From positions 1-16,756 of the forward strand of contig DASXTB010000442.1 of assembly GCA_036505615.1 (NCBI GenBank): 16,756 nucleotides of DNA, written 5' to 3'. A program made the translations under genes and the position numbers. This DNA is from DASXTB01 sp036505615 (GTDB lineage Bacteria; Acidobacteriota; UBA6911; JACQSX01). The notes beneath the pieces are model-generated. The model worked only from the letters and a program-made list of their open reading frames with translations. It searched no databases and had not been told where the DNA came from. Positions 14,054 through 16,756 of the stretch are shown here, in pieces; positions within the stretch are counted from its first letter, which is position 1, and each line of letters begins with the position of its first letter.

Positions 14054-15391
14054 ATGAGTGAAGCGCTGCAACGAATTACTGTATGTGGTTTGGGAAAGCT
14101 TGGCACCTCCGTGGCAGCTTGCCTGGCCGCGCGTGGCTTTGAAGTTGTCGGCATTGATATCGATCGTAAGAAAGTAGAGTCTTTGCGTAAAGGGGTAGCG
14201 CCGGTCCAAGAACCCAAATTGCAGGAAATGATTGAGGCTAGCGGGGACCGGTTAAACGCTACCAGCGACTTCAGCGAGGCGCTGGCGACGTCGCAAGCCT
14301 GCTTCTTCGTAATACCCACTCCCAGTTTGCCGGACGGCAGTTTTAGCAACGATCGCTTACTTAAGTCCCTCTACGAGGTCGCCAGGCAGGTGAGGGAACT
14401 TGGTCATGAAAATTTTCTGTTCGTGATCAATTCCACGGTGACGCCGGGATCCTGCGACGCCGTCGTAAAGCCTTTACTTGAGCAACTTCTAAACGGGAAG
14501 TGTGGCCAGGATTTTGGCCTATGTTATAACCCGGAATTCATTGCTCTGGGGGATGTGGTTCGAGGCTTGTTAGAGCCCGACTTCGTTCTGATTGGCGAGT
14601 CAGATGCCTGCTCCGGCGATCTCTTAAGTGACCTTTACTCGCGGTTCACCGCCAATGCGGCGCCGGTAGAACGCATGTCGCTCGCCAGTGCGGAGCTCGC
14701 GAAGATTTCCCTGAATTGTGCAGTGACCATGAAAATTAGTTTTGCCAATCAGCTCAGCGCAGTTTGTGCGAAGTTTCCCAATGCCGATGCGCGCGCAATT
14801 TTGAAAGCCATCGGACGGGACCGGCGCATCGGCCATGAATACTTGAAGCTTGGCCTGGGCTTCGGCGGACCTTGTTTTCCACGCGATAATCGCCTTTTTC
14901 AGTACACGGCGGAGTCAGTGGGCATTGCCGCGCCACTGGCGCGAGCCACCGATCAGGTAAATGACAACGTGAATATGCGCCTGCTGGCGACAGTGCTATC
15001 CCGCACTCGCGACGGTAGCCCAGTCGGTGTTCTGGGCCTGGCTTATAAGCCATTTACATCAGTTATCGACTGCTCCCCAGGAGTTTGGCTATGTCAGAGT
15101 TTAGCCGAGCGGGGTCATCCGGTATTCGCTCATGATTACCAGGCAGGAGAGGTAGCTTCGTCGATTTTCACCAACGGGCGAGTCACAGTTTGCGAGACTC
15201 CCGCGGACGTTCTTCAGAAAGATTGCTCGGCATTTGCTATCACCTGCCCTTGGCCAGGTTACAAGGATCTCTTCCGATCAGTTGCAGCACGGGGCATCCC
15301 GCGCGGTAGTGTGGTGATTGACCCGTGGTCCGTTCTGGACCAAGTCCCAACTGCGCTGGATAAGGTGCGCCACGTAACCGGATTGGACTGA
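14054..15391 (+). CDS. UDP-glucose/GDP-mannose dehydrogenase family protein (nucleotide-sugar dehydrogenase)
   Basis: The 445-residue length is normal for the family. The NAD-binding site is VCGLGKLGTSVA (10-21), with acidic GIDID (33-37) closing strand 2. The middle has INSTVTPGS (125-133), YNPEF (158-162) and the lysine of TMKISF (225-230). The catalytic cysteine C274 lies in GFGGPCFPRD (269-278), the UDP-glucose-dehydrogenase style motif. LAYKP (329-333) begins the C-terminal NDP-sugar domain. These enzymes oxidise the C6 hydroxyl of a nucleotide sugar twice to the uronic acid, feeding the glycosyltransferases. The usual DxRxSP-type block after YKP reads VIDCSPG here, so the arginine that normally contacts substrate seems absent. 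That may mean a different sugar. AAGTGAG (14041-14047) is the ribosome-binding site 6 bases before ATG. Confidence 0.93.
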   Translation: MSEALQRITVCGLGKLGTSVAACLAARGFEVVGIDIDRKKVESLRKGVAPVQEPKLQEMIEASGDRLNATSDFSEALATSQACFFVIPTPSLPDGSFSNDRLLKSLYEVARQVRELGHENFLFVINSTVTPGSCDAVVKPLLEQLLNGKCGQDFGLCYNPEFIALGDVVRGLLEPDFVLIGESDACSGDLLSDLYSRFTANAAPVERMSLASAELAKISLNCAVTMKISFANQLSAVCAKFPNADARAILKAIGRDRRIGHEYLKLGLGFGGPCFPRDNRLFQYTAESVGIAAPLARATDQVNDNVNMRLLATVLSRTRDGSPVGVLGLAYKPFTSVIDCSPGVWLCQSLAERGHPVFAHDYQAGEVASSIFTNGRVTVCETPADVLQKDCSAFAITCPWPGYKDLFRSVAARGIPRGSVVIDPWSVLDQVPTALDKVRHVTGLD

Positions 15392-15403
15392 AAAGTTTTT
15401 TTG

Positions 15404-16588
15404 ATGCACGGTGTTGATTGTTTTCGGGAAACGCTTCCGGTGCGCAAAGCACCTTCCGGGGGGATGTGGCTATCCGTCCGTAAAGCAGGCGGACACTCCG
15501 AGCCAATGGTTGTCGACGGAATGGAGCAAAGATCCAAACTGGTTTCGATTATTATTCCTGCTTTGCAGCGTCCCGATCTGACTGCCCGATGCCTTCAATC
15601 TCTTGCGCAGCAGACCATTTCAACGGACGACTACCATGTCATCGTGGTGGAAAATGATGCGCGCCCGGATTCCATCCTCAAAGATCCCTTGCCTCCCAAC
15701 GTCCGGCGCATCCTGCTTGAGAAAAACTACGGTACTACTGCGTCTATCAATTTTGGTGTTGCTGAGAGCTCCTCGAAGTATGTTCTGCTGCTGAACAATG
15801 ACGCAGAGCTACAGCCCCAATTTCTGGCTACTTTGGTTAGCGTTATGGAGGCCGAGCCGAATTTTGCTTTCACCACTGGCAAACTATTGCGCGCGAGCGA
15901 TACGACCCGCATGGACGGAGCGGGAGACGCATTACTCCTCGGGGGAGGCGCTTATCGCCTGGGCCACACCGACCTCGACACCGGCCAATTTGAAAAACGA
16001 CGCTGGGTTCTCTCCGGTTGTGGCGCTGCGACATTATTCCGCCGCTCCGTGCTGGACGAGACTCAGGGTTTGGACGAGGATTTCTTTGCCTACTTAGACG
16101 ACATTGAACTAGCAGTATACGTTCACCAATTGGGCTATAAGGGCTGCTACGTTCCTGAGGCAGTAGCCTATCATGTTGGCAGCGCCACCCTCGGAAACCC
16201 GATGCACCCGAAGGTAGTCGAGTTAGTTACCCGTAACCAGTTGTTTCTTATTTGTAGACATTATCCCGGGGTTGTTGTAGCAATCCTTCTACCGAGACTC
16301 TTATTATTTCAGGTGCTTTGGTTTGGTTTTGCTGTGCGTCATCACCACTTTCCTGCTTACGTTCGCGGAGTCCTATCCGCCATAAAATCAATGGGACGGT
16401 CGCTGCGCAAACGAACTCAAGTAATGCAGCAAAGGCGCATTGGTAATAGGGAATTCCTAAAGCTTTTATGTGCTTCTGAGAAACAACTCTTCGAATGGCA
16501 CATCTCTAGGCCACGGGGTTCGCGATCCCATCTTCTAAATGCTTATTTTTGGATATTCGGCGCTCCTTCGGATGGGAACGTCAGTTGA
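15404..16588 (+). CDS. GT2-family glycosyltransferase
   Basis: GT2 motifs in order, counted from TTG 15401 (395 residues): SIIIPALQRPDLTARCL at 49-65, VVENDARPDS, EKNYGTTASINFGV at 107-120, LLLNNDAELQPQ at 129-140 (NND in the DXD position), and FFAYLDDIELAVY with the conserved acidic pair. A hydrophobic stretch near GVVVAILLPRLLLFQVLWFG could be a membrane anchor. The start is uncertain: ATG 15404 is the longest ATG option, but the first 40 residues look unlike a GT2. ATG 15521, five codons before the first conserved strand (355 residues), fits family architecture best; neither has a strong ribosome-binding site. The gene follows the dehydrogenase closely, so it is likely in the same transcript. 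Confidence 0.9.
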   Translation: MHGVDCFRETLPVRKAPSGGMWLSVRKAGGHSEPMVVDGMEQRSKLVSIIIPALQRPDLTARCLQSLAQQTISTDDYHVIVVENDARPDSILKDPLPPNVRRILLEKNYGTTASINFGVAESSSKYVLLLNNDAELQPQFLATLVSVMEAEPNFAFTTGKLLRASDTTRMDGAGDALLLGGGAYRLGHTDLDTGQFEKRRWVLSGCGAATLFRRSVLDETQGLDEDFFAYLDDIELAVYVHQLGYKGCYVPEAVAYHVGSATLGNPMHPKVVELVTRNQLFLICRHYPGVVVAILLPRLLLFQVLWFGFAVRHHHFPAYVRGVLSAIKSMGRSLRKRTQVMQQRRIGNREFLKLLCASEKQLFEWHISRPRGSRSHLLNAYFWIFGAPSDGNVS

Positions 16589-16594
16589 AGCTGT

Positions 16595-16628
16595 GCATCT
16601 TGGCACTTTCATTGCCCTAGCAGGATGC
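16595..16628 (+). terminator. Possible stem-loop after the last GT2 gene
   Basis: GCATC (16595-16599) can pair with GATGC (16624-16628), enclosing GGCA/TGCC (16602-16605 with 16613-16616). It lies 6 bases after the stop codon. There is no T-run, so it is a weak candidate terminator. Confidence 0.3.
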
Positions 16629-16642
16629 GGAAAAATGAATGA

Positions 16643-16756
16643 TGTGACTTAGATCCTATCCCCAGTTCGAGATTTTATGACTCCGAGAAGAGCTTTGGGC
16701 GGCTACGCTGGTGGCTAAAAGATCGTTTCCGGGCCGGTGGACACACATCGGCTTTG
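16643..16756 (+). other. Open frame without start codon running off the window end
   Basis: After TGA 16640-16642 a frame stays open for 38 codons to the window end. Its translation (YDSEKSFGRLRWWLKDRF and onwards) looks protein-like, but it has no ATG or GTG and its only TTG is the last codon. It may be the remnant of a broken gene or chance. Nothing else is recognisable in 16589-16756. Confidence 0.2.

Noticed and set aside
1..16756. CRISPR array, tRNA or rRNA genes
   Set aside because: No regularly spaced direct repeats and no tRNA- or rRNA-like sequences were seen on either strand.

Overview
The window looks like part of a surface-polysaccharide / O-antigen locus from a Gram-negative bacterium. 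The Gram-negative call rests on a full-length LptD, the outer-membrane LPS translocon. Moderate GC, frequent GTG/TTG starts, the large LptD and the protein styles are compatible with a soil Acidobacteriota, but that placement is my inference and there is no rRNA or marker gene to prove it.

Layout. (1) 1-348: C-terminal end of a polyprenyl-phosphate sugar-1-phosphate transferase (chain initiator), cut by the window edge. (2) 391-1389: GT2 glycosyltransferase. (3) 1380-2561: a 1.18-kb unit bounded by ~20-bp imperfect inverted repeats and a possible TAA target duplication. It carries only a badly decayed membrane-linked metallophosphoesterase gene and no transposase. (4) 2569-4683, minus strand: a GT2 and a DUF1972-type GT4 glycosyltransferase. 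(5) 4841-6400: a Wzm/Wzt-type ABC exporter pair. (6) 6420-8888, minus strand, convergent with Wzt: LptD. (7) 9066-16588, all plus strand: GT2; a 600-residue uncharacterised GT-like protein directly abutting a SAM methyltransferase; an FkbM-type methyltransferase with a C-terminal coiled coil; a UDP-glucose/GDP-mannose-type dehydrogenase; and another GT2. The last 168 bases hold no confident gene.

How it fits together (inference): a lipid-linked glycan is started by the sugar transferase and extended by at least five glycosyltransferases. The dehydrogenase would supply uronic-acid-type nucleotide sugar, the two methyltransferases would decorate or cap the glycan, and Wzm/Wzt would export it across the inner membrane. 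If the glycan is joined to lipid A-core, LptD would place the finished LPS in the outer leaflet. The observations most worth a second look are the inverted-repeat cassette with the dead phosphoesterase, the 600-aa protein/methyltransferase pair, and the coiled-coil FkbM protein beside an exporter ATPase that lacks a glycan-binding domain.
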